Source of the DNA: Thermococcus sp. AM4
Lineage (GTDB): Archaea > Methanobacteriota_B > Thermococci > Thermococcales > Thermococcaceae
Length of the DNA stretch: 64,000 nt
Reading direction: 5' to 3'
Assembly (NCBI RefSeq): GCF_000151205.2
Contig: NC_016051.1
Span: forward strand, 62,001-126,000
The notes beneath the pieces were generated by a model, which made no database searches, was not told where the DNA came from, and worked only from the letters and a program-made list of their open reading frames with translations. Below are positions 31,189-40,032 of the stretch, piece by piece. The position numbers and the translations under genes are program-made. The first letter of the stretch is position 1. The number at the start of each line of letters is the position of its first letter.

Positions 31189-33294
31189 TCACCTCTCCCA
31201 CATTTTGAGATCAATCTCCATGACCGAATACCTACGGTCGAGAACCGCGTTGAGGTTGCTCTCGTCCTCTACCCTTACCCAGGAGAATCCATCAACGCTG
31301 TAAACCCACAGCGCGAACTGGATGGGGGGATTCACATCTGCGATCAAACAATCAATCGGGATTTCAATAACGCCGCCTCCTCTGAAGGCTACCCTGCATA
31401 CGCTTGGATATTCCGCGTATATTTCGCCGCTTTCGTTAACTAGGAACTGTTTGCTGACAACCTTTATCCTCTCTCCGTCTCTGACTATATAGACCGCAGT
31501 GATCCCGCTTTTCACTGATGAAAACGCAGATACTAGCAGAAGGTTTCCATCCCCTGTGGGGGGTAAGATTATTCTTAAATTGCCCTGAATGCGATCGGTT
31601 ATAGTACCGTCGTACAGTCTCAAAGGAAGTTCCTGATCGGGTGTCACTGTGTACGAACGGTTATAAATCCGTATCGAAGCTGTGACGATTCTCTTTGTGG
31701 TTTCAACCCATGATGCGTTTTTCATGGAGTTCTCCGCGATGGTCTCCGTTGCAATCTTTTCATTCACTATTATTATATCTCCTATGGAGGCAAAATCCGC
31801 TGGGTAGAAAATCTGAGAGAGGGAACTAGGGGAGGAGTTTATCTCGATTGTAGGTTCTCCCGATGCCGCTATGCACGGGGGCAACTTTATAGGTGGCATC
31901 TGAGCGTCAAAACTTGGTTTTGTTGCCCCTGATGGAATCGAATGAGATAGGTTTCCTCCAATTGAATAAAACCTATCGGGATTGCTGTTATCGGGTATAA
32001 TTATTGAGCCTGTTACGTACAAGTTGCCATCAACCTGAAGTTGTCCACTCCAAGTTATAGTTATGCTTCCTTCAACATAGAGATCGCCGTGGACTATCAT
32101 TTTCCCGTTGTTTATGTTCAAGTTTCCAACAATGTACGCGTCTCCATTGACTTCGAGAGTTTTCCCTTCATCTATAGTGAGCCCGTTCCCTACGTAGAGT
32201 TCACCAACTGTTGTGTCTCCTATCACCCTCATGCTATCCCCTACGTACATTAGTCTGTTTACGTTGACAGTTCCTCCGGGGAACATGTCATAGCTACCTT
32301 TCACGTAAAAGTCTCCGTTCAAAGTAAGTCCCTGTGTCCCAATTTTAGCATCACTGAACACGTATATTGAATCCTCAACCGAAACTGAGGATCCACCTTC
32401 CAGAGTGAGTTTTCCCCGTGAGTACAGGTTCCCCGATACGTAAAGGTGTCCACTATCATGGACATATGTTTGCCCACCAACGTAGAGGCTTCCATCAACG
32501 GTGTAGTAGCCGCTACGCTGAATCTCTAGGTCGCCTCCTATGTATGCGTTGCCGTGAGATGTGGCATAACCGCTATTGCCAATATTAGTGTCGCCTGTTA
32601 CATACCATTCTCCTGCGGTAACGTGACCGTCGCTTCCAACCGTTAGACTCCCGTTTACTCCAAAGTAATCTCCGATGTTTAGATAAAACTTGCTACCTAC
32701 GAAGGTATCTGATAGAACACAAACGAAGTACTGGTTCGAGTAATTATTCAACCACCATGGGGGTGGATTTAGGGGCTGATATCCCGAGAATTCGAATTCT
32801 CCATTTTCACATTTTACCGTTACAGGGCTGTCCGTTGGAAGACCTGCAGGGGAACAAGCGGGAACGTAACTGGGAGTCCCTGGATTTGTAACTACCTCAA
32901 CATTGGGAGGTTTCGATAACGTTCCCTTGACTCTGAACGAAAGCCACGAATTCTTTCCTCCAGTGAGGTTTATAAGGGACGAAAACACACTTTCTGAGTT
33001 CCTTTCGTGGAGAAGGGCCATGACCTTGTTGTACGACAGGAAGTTCCCAGTTTTTTCAGCCAGTCCAACAACTACTACTCTGCCTGGATTTTTATCCCAG
33101 TCCACCGGATCACCCGGACTTCTCGTGAGGACGTTGAGCATGTTGTCAGCTACGTTCGACCTCTCGTACCAGCCGATCATCGATGTTATCTCGCCCTTTA
33201 ACATGGTGGACGTGTTTATAACCGCGGCGAACACGAACATCATGATTATCAGCGACAGCATCGCGTCGAGGGATAACAGCTGGGCCCTCCTCAT
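31189..33294 (-). CDS. giant pilin-like protein with beta-helix repeats
   Basis: 701 residues. A pilin-like helix follows MRRAQLLSLDAMLSLII. From about residue 210 to 450 the protein is a string of short repeats built around YV-x-G-(D/N)-LYV, the pattern of bactofilin-like or polymer-forming beta-helices (for example YVGGDLEI, LYVGGQTYV, YVSGNLYS, HGDLYVEGS). A final 220 residues form a separate beta-rich domain. It would build a long rigid stalk outside the cell. GGTGAGAGC precedes ATG 33294 and the start overlaps the previous stop. Confidence 0.78.
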   Translation of the reverse strand: MRRAQLLSLDAMLSLIIMMFVFAAVINTSTMLKGEITSMIGWYERSNVADNMLNVLTRSPGDPVDWDKNPGRVVVVGLAEKTGNFLSYNKVMALLHERNSESVFSSLINLTGGKNSWLSFRVKGTLSKPPNVEVVTNPGTPSYVPACSPAGLPTDSPVTVKCENGEFEFSGYQPLNPPPWWLNNYSNQYFVCVLSDTFVGSKFYLNIGDYFGVNGSLTVGSDGHVTAGEWYVTGDTNIGNSGYATSHGNAYIGGDLEIQRSGYYTVDGSLYVGGQTYVHDSGHLYVSGNLYSRGKLTLEGGSSVSVEDSIYVFSDAKIGTQGLTLNGDFYVKGSYDMFPGGTVNVNRLMYVGDSMRVIGDTTVGELYVGNGLTIDEGKTLEVNGDAYIVGNLNINNGKMIVHGDLYVEGSITITWSGQLQVDGNLYVTGSIIIPDNSNPDRFYSIGGNLSHSIPSGATKPSFDAQMPPIKLPPCIAASGEPTIEINSSPSSLSQIFYPADFASIGDIIIVNEKIATETIAENSMKNASWVETTKRIVTASIRIYNRSYTVTPDQELPLRLYDGTITDRIQGNLRIILPPTGDGNLLLVSAFSSVKSGITAVYIVRDGERIKVVSKQFLVNESGEIYAEYPSVCRVAFRGGGVIEIPIDCLIADVNPPIQFALWVYSVDGFSWVRVEDESNLNAVLDRRYSVMEIDLKMWER

Positions 33295-33761
33295 GCTCTC
33301 ACCGCCTTCACGGTTATGCTCATGGTTTTACCCCCGTAGGTAAGGGCCCCTCCCACCAGAGAGAATCCCTCCGATTCAAGCCGGTTTTTAATGAACTCCG
33401 AGACCGCGCTCTCAACATCTGCCGCGCTCAGCGGTCCGGAGTAGATCACGGTAACGTTGAGGCTTATAGAGTCGCCCGTCGAGGAGACAATGAAAGTTCT
33501 CTCAACCCGGCACTGAATCGACGAGTAGTTGACCTCTTCTATCAGCGTGTTGAGGGGGGAATAAGCCGGATCCTCGACCTCGACGCCGGTTCCGAGGTAT
33601 GAGCAGGCGTTGTCGGCCGCGTTCTTGACGTGCATCAGGACAACCGTGTCGGTGTTGGTGTTCATGTACCCCGGAAGAATTATGGCCGCGCCGATGAGGA
33701 TGATCCCCGCTATGAACAGGACCTCAAGGGCCGTCTGGCCTTTAGCCCTGAAGGGTGACAT
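33291..33761 (-). CDS. class III signal-peptide pilin-like protein
   Basis: 156 residues. The start RAKGQTALEVLFIAGIILIG is a class III signal: the prepilin peptidase would cut before QTALE and the helix then packs into a pilus core. Conserved Cys residues occur at about 53 and 78. ATG 33761 is chosen because GGGGGTGAG lies just before it. A small globular outer domain follows. Confidence 0.82.
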   Translation of the reverse strand: MSPFRAKGQTALEVLFIAGIILIGAAIILPGYMNTNTDTVVLMHVKNAADNACSYLGTGVEVEDPAYSPLNTLIEEVNYSSIQCRVERTFIVSSTGDSISLNVTVIYSGPLSAADVESAVSEFIKNRLESEGFSLVGGALTYGGKTMSITVKAVRA

Positions 33762-34179
33762 AGATCTCACCCCCCACGCTCCGGGCGGTCACGTTGAAGG
33801 CCCTCTGGCCTGGCCCTAAGGTTATTGAGCTCGTTGTGTATAGCGGAACCTGCAACCTCTGCGCGACTTTGAAGGTCTTGCTCCCGAGCGTTGCCGTTAT
33901 CTCAACCCTGTTGGTCGTCGAGTTCAGGGTTATGGTTATGCTGTCTCCGGTTTTGAGCTCAAATGGGAGCTCCTTCCTCACCGTGAAGCCGTCGCCGGCC
34001 GCGTAGACCTGGGCGACTGTATCCCTCAGATCAACCGCGAGGATCTTCAGCTTGGCCGCGCTGTCGAAGGTTCTGGCGTTTGCAGTTTCTCCCGATGCAA
34101 CGGAGACAATACCGGCTACCGTGACGGTTATGAGCATTATTGCAATGAGGAAATCAAAGGTTATCTGGGCCGGCCTCAT
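33742..34179 (-). CDS. pilin-like protein with a variant class III signal
   Basis: 145 residues. The N-terminus AQITFDFLIAIMLITVTVAG keeps the spacing of class III signals but has Asp in place of the usual Glu and Thr in place of Ser. The outer part is a beta-rich domain of about 110 residues. It probably joins the pilus as a minor pilin. ATG 34179 follows a GGTG site; the stop overlaps the next gene's start. Confidence 0.75.
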   Translation of the reverse strand: MRPAQITFDFLIAIMLITVTVAGIVSVASGETANARTFDSAAKLKILAVDLRDTVAQVYAAGDGFTVRKELPFELKTGDSITITLNSTTNRVEITATLGSKTFKVAQRLQVPLYTTSSITLGPGQRAFNVTARSVGGEIYVTLQG

Positions 34180-34180
34180 C

Positions 34181-34822
34181 TCACCCACCGGGGTTTATGT
34201 TTATCCTGAGCTCTCCGGACGTCGAGTTGAACGCCCACGAGTTCGGAAGGTCAGGATTCCACTCCACCACAACCTTGATGACAGGGGGAATTGTTGAGGG
34301 GTTCAGCCTGAGGCCGTAGACGGTCGTTGCCCCGGTGCCAAAATCAACGCTGGCACTCGATCCGCCCCAGACCGTTGAGTTCCACATGAGATCCCTCTGG
34401 TAGAGCGCCCTCGTCCAGAAGGCGTTCTTGTCCCCACCGGTCAGGACTACGTTCGTTGTTCCCGTGCCGTTGATGACGATCACGTACGTTCCGTTTCCGT
34501 CGGTGAGGTGCTGGCCGTACGTTACGAAGACAACTGGATCGGTGACGCCCCACACCTTTTCCAGGTAATACGGCTTCCTGAGGTAGACGAGCTTCACGTA
34601 AACGGTCGTCTTGGAGCCCGGGCCCTGGGAGTACGCCTGGCTTATGGCCCCCGAGATGGTGTTGGCGAGTTCCTTTTCCTCGAGGGCGATCTGTACACTC
34701 AGGGTTTCGATCGACTGGGAACCCTGCTGGAACGTCGTGTTTCTGACGGAGTAGGCTAACAGGATGAGCAGGATTGCGAAGACGAACAGGAATTCGAGGG
34801 AAACCTGACCCTTCTTGCCCAT
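34181..34822 (-). CDS. class III signal-peptide pilin-like protein, first of the pilin operon
   Basis: 213 residues. MGKKGQVSLEFLFVFAILLI is a clear class III (Q-x-S-x-E) signal peptide, cut after Gly5. A soluble domain of about 185 residues follows, with a WNPDLPNSWAFNSTSGELRI ending. It heads an operon of six pilin-like genes and DUF2101. ATG 34822 follows AGTGAGGAC; a GTG at 34831 would start inside that site. Confidence 0.82.
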   Translation of the reverse strand: MGKKGQVSLEFLFVFAILLILLAYSVRNTTFQQGSQSIETLSVQIALEEKELANTISGAISQAYSQGPGSKTTVYVKLVYLRKPYYLEKVWGVTDPVVFVTYGQHLTDGNGTYVIVINGTGTTNVVLTGGDKNAFWTRALYQRDLMWNSTVWGGSSASVDFGTGATTVYGLRLNPSTIPPVIKVVVEWNPDLPNSWAFNSTSGELRININPGG

Positions 34823-34852
34823 AGTCCTCACTCTTAGTATGTTATGGATTTT

Positions 34853-34865
34853 GCCTATTTAACGC
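34853..34865 (-). promoter_or_regulatory. pilin operon TATA box
   Basis: GCGTTAAATAGGC on the minus strand, about 30 bases before the first start codon, gives the pilin genes a promoter separate from the CetZ group. Confidence 0.5.
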
Positions 34866-34886
34866 TTGCCCAACAAAAATGAGGGA

Positions 34887-35513
34887 TCATTCCACATCAT
34901 TGAGGGGTTCGGCCACGGCAAAGGACTCCCTGCCGATTTTAATCCGCCTAACGCCGAAATAATCATCGTTGAACAGCTTGAACCTGTACCTCTCTGGCTC
35001 GAGGTTGTACCTGCTCAGAAGGGCCCTCATCTCGTCGATGAAGAACTGGGTCAGCTGGTGGTATATCAGGTCGCTCTTCTCCCCCGCACGGTCAAGGACC
35101 CAGACAACTAAGGGCAGTATCGCCAGTCCGGGAATGGCAAAGTACCACGAGAGGAACGCCCCGGCCGCTATTGAGAGGACGACTCCAATTCCTATGAGTG
35201 ACAGGAGGAAGTACTTGGCCTTTCTGACGTCCTTCAGCTCCTCGACCTTGGCCTCCCATATGTCCAAGAGGGCCGGGTTGTAGAAATCGAAGGCGGTGTG
35301 CCTCTTTCCCTTCCTGATGCGCTCCCTTATCAGGTTGTCCCAATCGTCGTGGTAGTAGACGAAGAAGCCCCTCTTCTGGGCCCGTTCGGCGTCTATCGAC
35401 GAGATTATCCGCCTTATGTCCTCGGCGCTCTCGTGGGCTATGTGGGAGTACACCTCCCTTTCGTCGAGCTCCAGCGCAACCTCCACTGAGTCCCTTATCT
35501 CCTCAGTCGGCAT
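34887..35513 (-). CDS. membrane protein downstream of CetZ
   Basis: 208 residues. A charged soluble N-terminal part of about 95 residues, two adjacent membrane helices (about 105-150), and a C-terminal soluble part. No family recognised. ATG 35513 follows GGTGGTGAGG and overlaps the end of cetZ by 11 bases, so the two are co-translated. It could anchor CetZ to the membrane or connect it with the surface genes; this is inferred from position only. Confidence 0.7.
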   Translation of the reverse strand: MPTEEIRDSVEVALELDEREVYSHIAHESAEDIRRIISSIDAERAQKRGFFVYYHDDWDNLIRERIRKGKRHTAFDFYNPALLDIWEAKVEELKDVRKAKYFLLSLIGIGVVLSIAAGAFLSWYFAIPGLAILPLVVWVLDRAGEKSDLIYHQLTQFFIDEMRALLSRYNLEPERYRFKLFNDDYFGVRRIKIGRESFAVAEPLNDVE

Positions 35514-36600
35514 CCTCACCACCGGGGTAGAGGTCATCGAAGTCCGGAAGACCGGAGAGGAGCTCCTTCTTCTTCTCCTCGGCTTCCTTCTTTGCCCTCA
35601 TGAAGGAGCTCGCGTACTCCTTGGCGGTTCTGATGATGCGCTCAATGCTCTCGCTGTCGTAGATACCGCTGAGCAGGGTTACGACCTCAACCTCTCTCGT
35701 CCTCGGGTCCGGGTAAAAGCCCCTGAATATCTGCTTCCCCTTGATCCTGTCGGTGAGCTCGTCAAGGGCCTCGAAGATCTCCTTCGCCTTGAGAACCTCC
35801 GGCGGGCCGTGAACGGCAACGAGGCCGTAGAGGGCCGACTCGACGTTGGCCTCTAAGTAAAGCCCCTCGCTCTCGAACGACCGGACTATGAGCTTTGAGA
35901 GGCTCTTGAGCTGATCGGCTCTCGCTTTGGCGTAGCCAACCGTCGCGAAGCTCCCAAAGGCTTTGAGGACGAACTTCAGGTCGCTCGCGTCGAGCGTCTG
36001 CTCCCCGGGAACGTCGATCAGGGCGAGAAGGGACGCTATCCTCTCCACGATCGTGTAGTTTATCCTCTCGTAGGCCTGGGAGATGTCCAGATCGCCTTCT
36101 TTGAGCTTGTTGTTGTCTATCGCTATTATCGAATCGGCCACCTTGGAGAGCTTGTCTATGGTTATCGCCGCGTTGATCGTCGGTCTTATCCCCTCCTCCC
36201 TGAGGGGGAGCGCACCGATGGCAACGACGAGAGAATCCGGGTACTCTTCCGTGAGGGCCTCGGCAAGGACCGGCGTTCCGCCGGCACCGGTTCCGCCGCC
36301 GAAGCCGAAGGTCAGGAAAAAGATGTCAACGTCCTCGTAGCCGACCATCGAGGAGATCTTCCTCATGACCATTGGGAGGTCCCTCTTCATGGCCTCCCTG
36401 CCGAGAACCGGGTTCGCGTTGACGCCCTTTCCTCCCGTCAGGCTCTCCCCGATGAGGATCCTCCTGTCCGGGGGAATGTGCTTGAGGTAGTCGAGATCTC
36501 CCCGGGACGTGTTTATAGCTAAAGCCTCAAAATCGACGAGGGAAAAGAGGTCGGCTATCTTGGTTCCGCACTGGCCGACCCCTATGATTATAGCCCTCAC
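35503..36600 (-). CDS. cetZ: CetZ-type tubulin/FtsZ-superfamily GTPase
   Basis: 365 residues. The N-terminal IIIGVGQCGTKIADLF nucleotide loop, the T4 tubulin signature GGGTGAG (101-107) and the later DNNKLKEG region mark the tubulin/FtsZ fold. The CetZ-like opening (QCG rather than the FtsZ GGG) fits CetZ, which controls cell shape and motility in haloarchaea rather than division. The C-terminus is a charged helix. A secreted toroid protein lies upstream and a membrane protein downstream, then pilin genes. Confidence 0.88.
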   Translation of the reverse strand: MRAIIIGVGQCGTKIADLFSLVDFEALAINTSRGDLDYLKHIPPDRRILIGESLTGGKGVNANPVLGREAMKRDLPMVMRKISSMVGYEDVDIFFLTFGFGGGTGAGGTPVLAEALTEEYPDSLVVAIGALPLREEGIRPTINAAITIDKLSKVADSIIAIDNNKLKEGDLDISQAYERINYTIVERIASLLALIDVPGEQTLDASDLKFVLKAFGSFATVGYAKARADQLKSLSKLIVRSFESEGLYLEANVESALYGLVAVHGPPEVLKAKEIFEALDELTDRIKGKQIFRGFYPDPRTREVEVVTLLSGIYDSESIERIIRTAKEYASSFMRAKKEAEEKKKELLSGLPDFDDLYPGGEDAD

Positions 36601-36609
36601 GCTCTCACC

Positions 36610-38874
36610 TCATCCCACCGTCTCGGCGGTTACCTCGTTGAGCTCTATCTTTCCATCCCCGTTCCTGTCCTCGTAGTGGATCACTACAGCTGGCCCCTGC
36701 ATGTACTTGACGTAGCCTATCTTGAACACGAGCTTCGCGATCTCCGAGGAGTCCTCGTCGTACAGGACGAAGAGTATAACGCCCTTAGCGGTTCTTCCCG
36801 GGATCAGGAGGACCGTGTTCTGGCGCGGGTAGGTGGAGTTGTTGAGCTCCACGGTGTTTCCTGCCACGTCCAGGGCTATGTAGCGGTTGTAGCGGGAGAC
36901 GTTCACGTCGCTAAATCCGGCGAGCACTATGGCGTTGCCCTCTTCGATCAGCGAGAGGGGTCCGAGATCGAAGCGGTAGCCGAAGGTTTCGCGGAGGTAG
37001 TTCAGTATCTCCTTGGCGTCCCCAATCCTGTCCTCTGAACAGAGCACGTTGAAGGTCGACGTCTCAAGGGCGTTCCTGACGTCCGAGAGATCAACCATCG
37101 GCATCTTGTTGAAGCTTGAGAGGTATATCACCGCGAAGGCCGTCTCCAGGGTATCGTTGGCGATCAATCCTGAATCCCTGGCCTTCTTCACGAAGTCGAG
37201 CGTCTGCTGGCTGTAGTCAAAGCCGTAGTGCAGGAGGAGAAGGGTTGCCTCGACGGTCAAATCCACGCGGGGCCTGCCCATGAGTTCCGTCCCGTTGATG
37301 TCGGTGTACTCCTTCGCGTAGGGCCAGCCGCCATCGACCCTCTGGGATATGAGCCAGTTTAGATGGCTCTCAACCTCGGGTTTGGTCGCTATTGGCTCCA
37401 GCGCCTTCAGAACGGTAAGCGTGTCGAGGACGTTCACGTCGAGCATGAAGGGATATATCCCGCTCTGGTAGTAGAGGCCCCATCCCGTTGAGCTTATCGA
37501 GAGGAGCCAGTTCTTGGCGGCAACTACGTCGGGATCGGATTTATTGACGCCAAGGGCCAGTAGAGCGCTCAGGGCCATTGCCGTCTCGGCCGGCTGGGGA
37601 CCGAGGTCCTTGATCCCCCACTTCCCGGTGTCCATCCTGATGGACTTTATCACCTCTATCGCGTGCTCCCTCTCGCTCTCGTTGAGCCTGTTGAAGTGCA
37701 GGAGCGTCATCAGGGCGTAGTAATACCCAACCGTGAGCCTGCTCTCGTTCAGAACAACGCGTTCGTCTTCTTTAAACCTCTTCTCGGTCCAGTTCAGGGC
37801 TTTTTCAACCACATCCGGAGCAGGATAGCAGGCCTCGACGGCGAGGAGGGCGTAATAGGTTGCCTTTTCGTTGGACGGTGAGCCGCGGTAGATTCCCCAT
37901 CCACCGTCCGGGTTCTGGTAGGAGATAAGCTGGTCGCAGGGCATCTCGTTGGGGTTGACCCTAACCTCCCTTATTGGGGGCACGAGCTTGGAAACGGCAA
38001 GGAGCGCGTAGGCGGTCGGCGTTACGGTGTCGGTTACCGAGATCGGGTACTTTGGCGTGTCCGCCCAGAAAACCATGTTTGCCCCGGTGTGCTTTATCTG
38101 ATCGAGCCTCGCTATCGTCGCCACGACCTCGAAGGTCGGCTCGGAGTAAAGGGTCAGGGCGTAGGTCAGGAGCGCCCTCTGGGTCGGCGAAAGCTCTTCC
38201 CCGTTGAGGATCCCTATGAGCTCGCTTACCTCGGACCTGTCAACGGGCTCTCCCACTGCCTTGAAGGCTATGAGCCTGAGACCGAGGGCGGTGTAGTCGT
38301 CGATGTACCTCGGCAGGTCACCGAGGGATGAAATCGCGGACGAAACCACGGGGCTGGACGAGTTGTAGCCGTTCTCCCCCAGGGCCCAGAGTGCAAGAAC
38401 CGTCGGGTAGAACATGGGTGTGCTGTCCGGGATGTAGCCCCAGGCGTTGCCCGTCTTGGAGTTCAGCAGGAAGTTAATTCCCCTCTTACGGGCGTCGTCT
38501 ACCGTGAAGAGGTCGTCGGTTCCCTCAAAAAACTTCTCCGCCTTTGAGAGGGCTATCAGGGCGTAGGAGGTATCGAGGACGTTGCTCACGCTCTCCGGGA
38601 AGTAGCCCCATCCACCGTCCGGGTTCTGATAGGAGAGCAGTTCCCTCGTGAACTCCCTGATCTTCGGCGTCAGATCCTCGTTTACCTTGCCGCTCGCCTC
38701 GGCGAGGGCCACTATTGTCAAGCTTAGAGTTCTTACCTGCCCGCTGCTGTCTCCAAACTTCTTGAGAAAGTTCACGGACCCTTCCGTCATGGAAAGGGCC
38801 GCGGTGAGGGGGGCGAAGACGATCACACCGATGAGAATCAGGGGAATAATTTTCAGGGCCCACCGTTTCATCAT
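36610..38874 (-). CDS. secreted alpha/alpha-toroid protein with a calcium-loop motif
   Basis: 754 residues. A basic start and hydrophobic core (about 6-27) form an export signal or anchor. The body is built of prenyltransferase/terpene-cyclase-like toroid repeats: QNPDGGWG at 83-90 and 320-327, and a third SQRVDGGWP later. No catalytic Asp-Asp motif of cyclases is apparent, so it is likely a binding or structural toroid. Near the C-terminus DRNGDGKIELNE (about 736-747) is a canonical EF-hand-type calcium loop. It is the first gene of the CetZ unit. ATG 38874 follows a GGTG site. Confidence 0.78.
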   Translation of the reverse strand: MMKRWALKIIPLILIGVIVFAPLTAALSMTEGSVNFLKKFGDSSGQVRTLSLTIVALAEASGKVNEDLTPKIREFTRELLSYQNPDGGWGYFPESVSNVLDTSYALIALSKAEKFFEGTDDLFTVDDARKRGINFLLNSKTGNAWGYIPDSTPMFYPTVLALWALGENGYNSSSPVVSSAISSLGDLPRYIDDYTALGLRLIAFKAVGEPVDRSEVSELIGILNGEELSPTQRALLTYALTLYSEPTFEVVATIARLDQIKHTGANMVFWADTPKYPISVTDTVTPTAYALLAVSKLVPPIREVRVNPNEMPCDQLISYQNPDGGWGIYRGSPSNEKATYYALLAVEACYPAPDVVEKALNWTEKRFKEDERVVLNESRLTVGYYYALMTLLHFNRLNESEREHAIEVIKSIRMDTGKWGIKDLGPQPAETAMALSALLALGVNKSDPDVVAAKNWLLSISSTGWGLYYQSGIYPFMLDVNVLDTLTVLKALEPIATKPEVESHLNWLISQRVDGGWPYAKEYTDINGTELMGRPRVDLTVEATLLLLHYGFDYSQQTLDFVKKARDSGLIANDTLETAFAVIYLSSFNKMPMVDLSDVRNALETSTFNVLCSEDRIGDAKEILNYLRETFGYRFDLGPLSLIEEGNAIVLAGFSDVNVSRYNRYIALDVAGNTVELNNSTYPRQNTVLLIPGRTAKGVILFVLYDEDSSEIAKLVFKIGYVKYMQGPAVVIHYEDRNGDGKIELNEVTAETVG

Positions 38875-38909
38875 AGTCCACACCTCTAAAATCGCTAAAC
38901 GGCGGCGGA

Positions 38910-38922
38910 ATAAATAAAGTTT
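38910..38922 (-). promoter_or_regulatory. promoter of the toroid-CetZ unit
   Basis: AACTTTATTTATT on the minus strand, about 40 bases before the toroid start, fits a TATA box. No other gene lies between it and the Taw1 stop at 38946. Confidence 0.45.
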
Positions 38923-38945
38923 TCCTCGGGGCAAAAAATGGAGGT

Positions 38946-39947
38946 TCAATCGGCGATGAACCTTCCGGTCAATCCCCTTCCCCTTGGATCTACGTCGTCG
39001 CGCATGATTAACACGACCCTGCTCGGCTCGTACTCGTCCTCGATGTGGTAGCCGGGCAAATGCTTCACGAGCTCCTCGGCGAAAGCTTTGATTTCCTCGT
39101 GCCTCGGCATGTTGTTGATTGTGAGCCTGTTCCGCGAGAAGCCGACGAACATGTAGGCTTTGGCCTCGACGAACATCGGGTTGGCTATCTTAATCAGCTT
39201 GGCGTACTTTTCAGGACTGTGCATGTTCTCGCCCTTCACGAGGGTGAGCCTTATTACCGTCCTTGTTTCCGCGTCGCGCATGAGCTTGAGAGTCTCCTTT
39301 ATCTTCTCCCAGCCGTCGGGAATCATCGGGACGTTGACGCGGTTGTAGGTCTCGATGTCAGGAGCGGTCAGCGAGACGTAAAACTGCGTTGGAAGTTTGT
39401 CCTCCCTAATCATCTCCTCCAGCCTCTCCGGAACGGTTCCGTTGGTGACTATGAAGGTCGTGAAGCCCCTCTTGTGGAACTCCTCAACAAGGTCGCCCAT
39501 GTACGGATAGAGCATCGGCTCACCCGATAAGCTAATCGCCGCGTGCTTCGGGTTCCACGCTTCCTCGAACTTCTCCTTCGGAACTTTCGGGTTGCCCTTG
39601 TAGCCAACGAGAAGCTTCCTCTGGGCCTTTATGCTCTCCTCGACGATGAAAGCCGGGTCGTCCCAGGGCTGGGGCAGTTCAGTTCCGAGGAAGCCCTCCA
39701 TCGGGCGCCAGCAGAAGATGCAGTTGTGGGTGCACCAGGCCAAGACCGGCGTCATCTGAAGGCATCTGTGGCTCGCTATGCCGTAGAACTTCTGCTTGTA
39801 GCAGAAGCGGCCCTTGGTAAGGCTCTCCTTGAGCCAGTGGCAGAGCTTAACGCCGCTGTGCCTGCCGACGAGCTCGTAGTGCTGTTTCCTAAAGAGGAGC
39901 GCGATTTCCTCGGGCATGTTCGGGTTTGCCTTAACCACTATCGCCAT
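38946..39947 (-). CDS. taw1: tRNA 4-demethylwyosine synthase (TYW1/Taw1)
   Basis: 333 residues, a radical SAM enzyme forming the tricyclic base of wyosine at position 37 of tRNA-Phe. Two Fe-S clusters are predicted: Cys36, Cys49, Cys62, spaced 13 apart as in archaeal TYW1, and the radical SAM triad Cys72-x3-Cys76-x2-Cys79 (CTHNCIFC). Length fits archaeal TYW1. ATG 39947 follows GGTGAGACTA. Confidence 0.93.
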   Translation of the reverse strand: MAIVVKANPNMPEEIALLFRKQHYELVGRHSGVKLCHWLKESLTKGRFCYKQKFYGIASHRCLQMTPVLAWCTHNCIFCWRPMEGFLGTELPQPWDDPAFIVEESIKAQRKLLVGYKGNPKVPKEKFEEAWNPKHAAISLSGEPMLYPYMGDLVEEFHKRGFTTFIVTNGTVPERLEEMIREDKLPTQFYVSLTAPDIETYNRVNVPMIPDGWEKIKETLKLMRDAETRTVIRLTLVKGENMHSPEKYAKLIKIANPMFVEAKAYMFVGFSRNRLTINNMPRHEEIKAFAEELVKHLPGYHIEDEYEPSRVVLIMRDDVDPRGRGLTGRFIAD

Positions 39948-39990
39948 TAGTCTCACCTAATTCTCTTCTCTGGCCTAAGTGCGCGGAGCG

Positions 39991-39998
39991 TTTTAAAA
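39991..39998. promoter_or_regulatory. shared palindromic TATA box between taw1 and glycerate kinase
   Basis: TTTTAAAA lies about 45 bases from the taw1 start and about 35 from the glycerate kinase start. It is self-complementary, so one TATA could serve both directions. Confidence 0.45.
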
Positions 39999-40032
39999 AT
40001 CTGATTGGTCAGTATTGTTCAGGGTGTTACCA

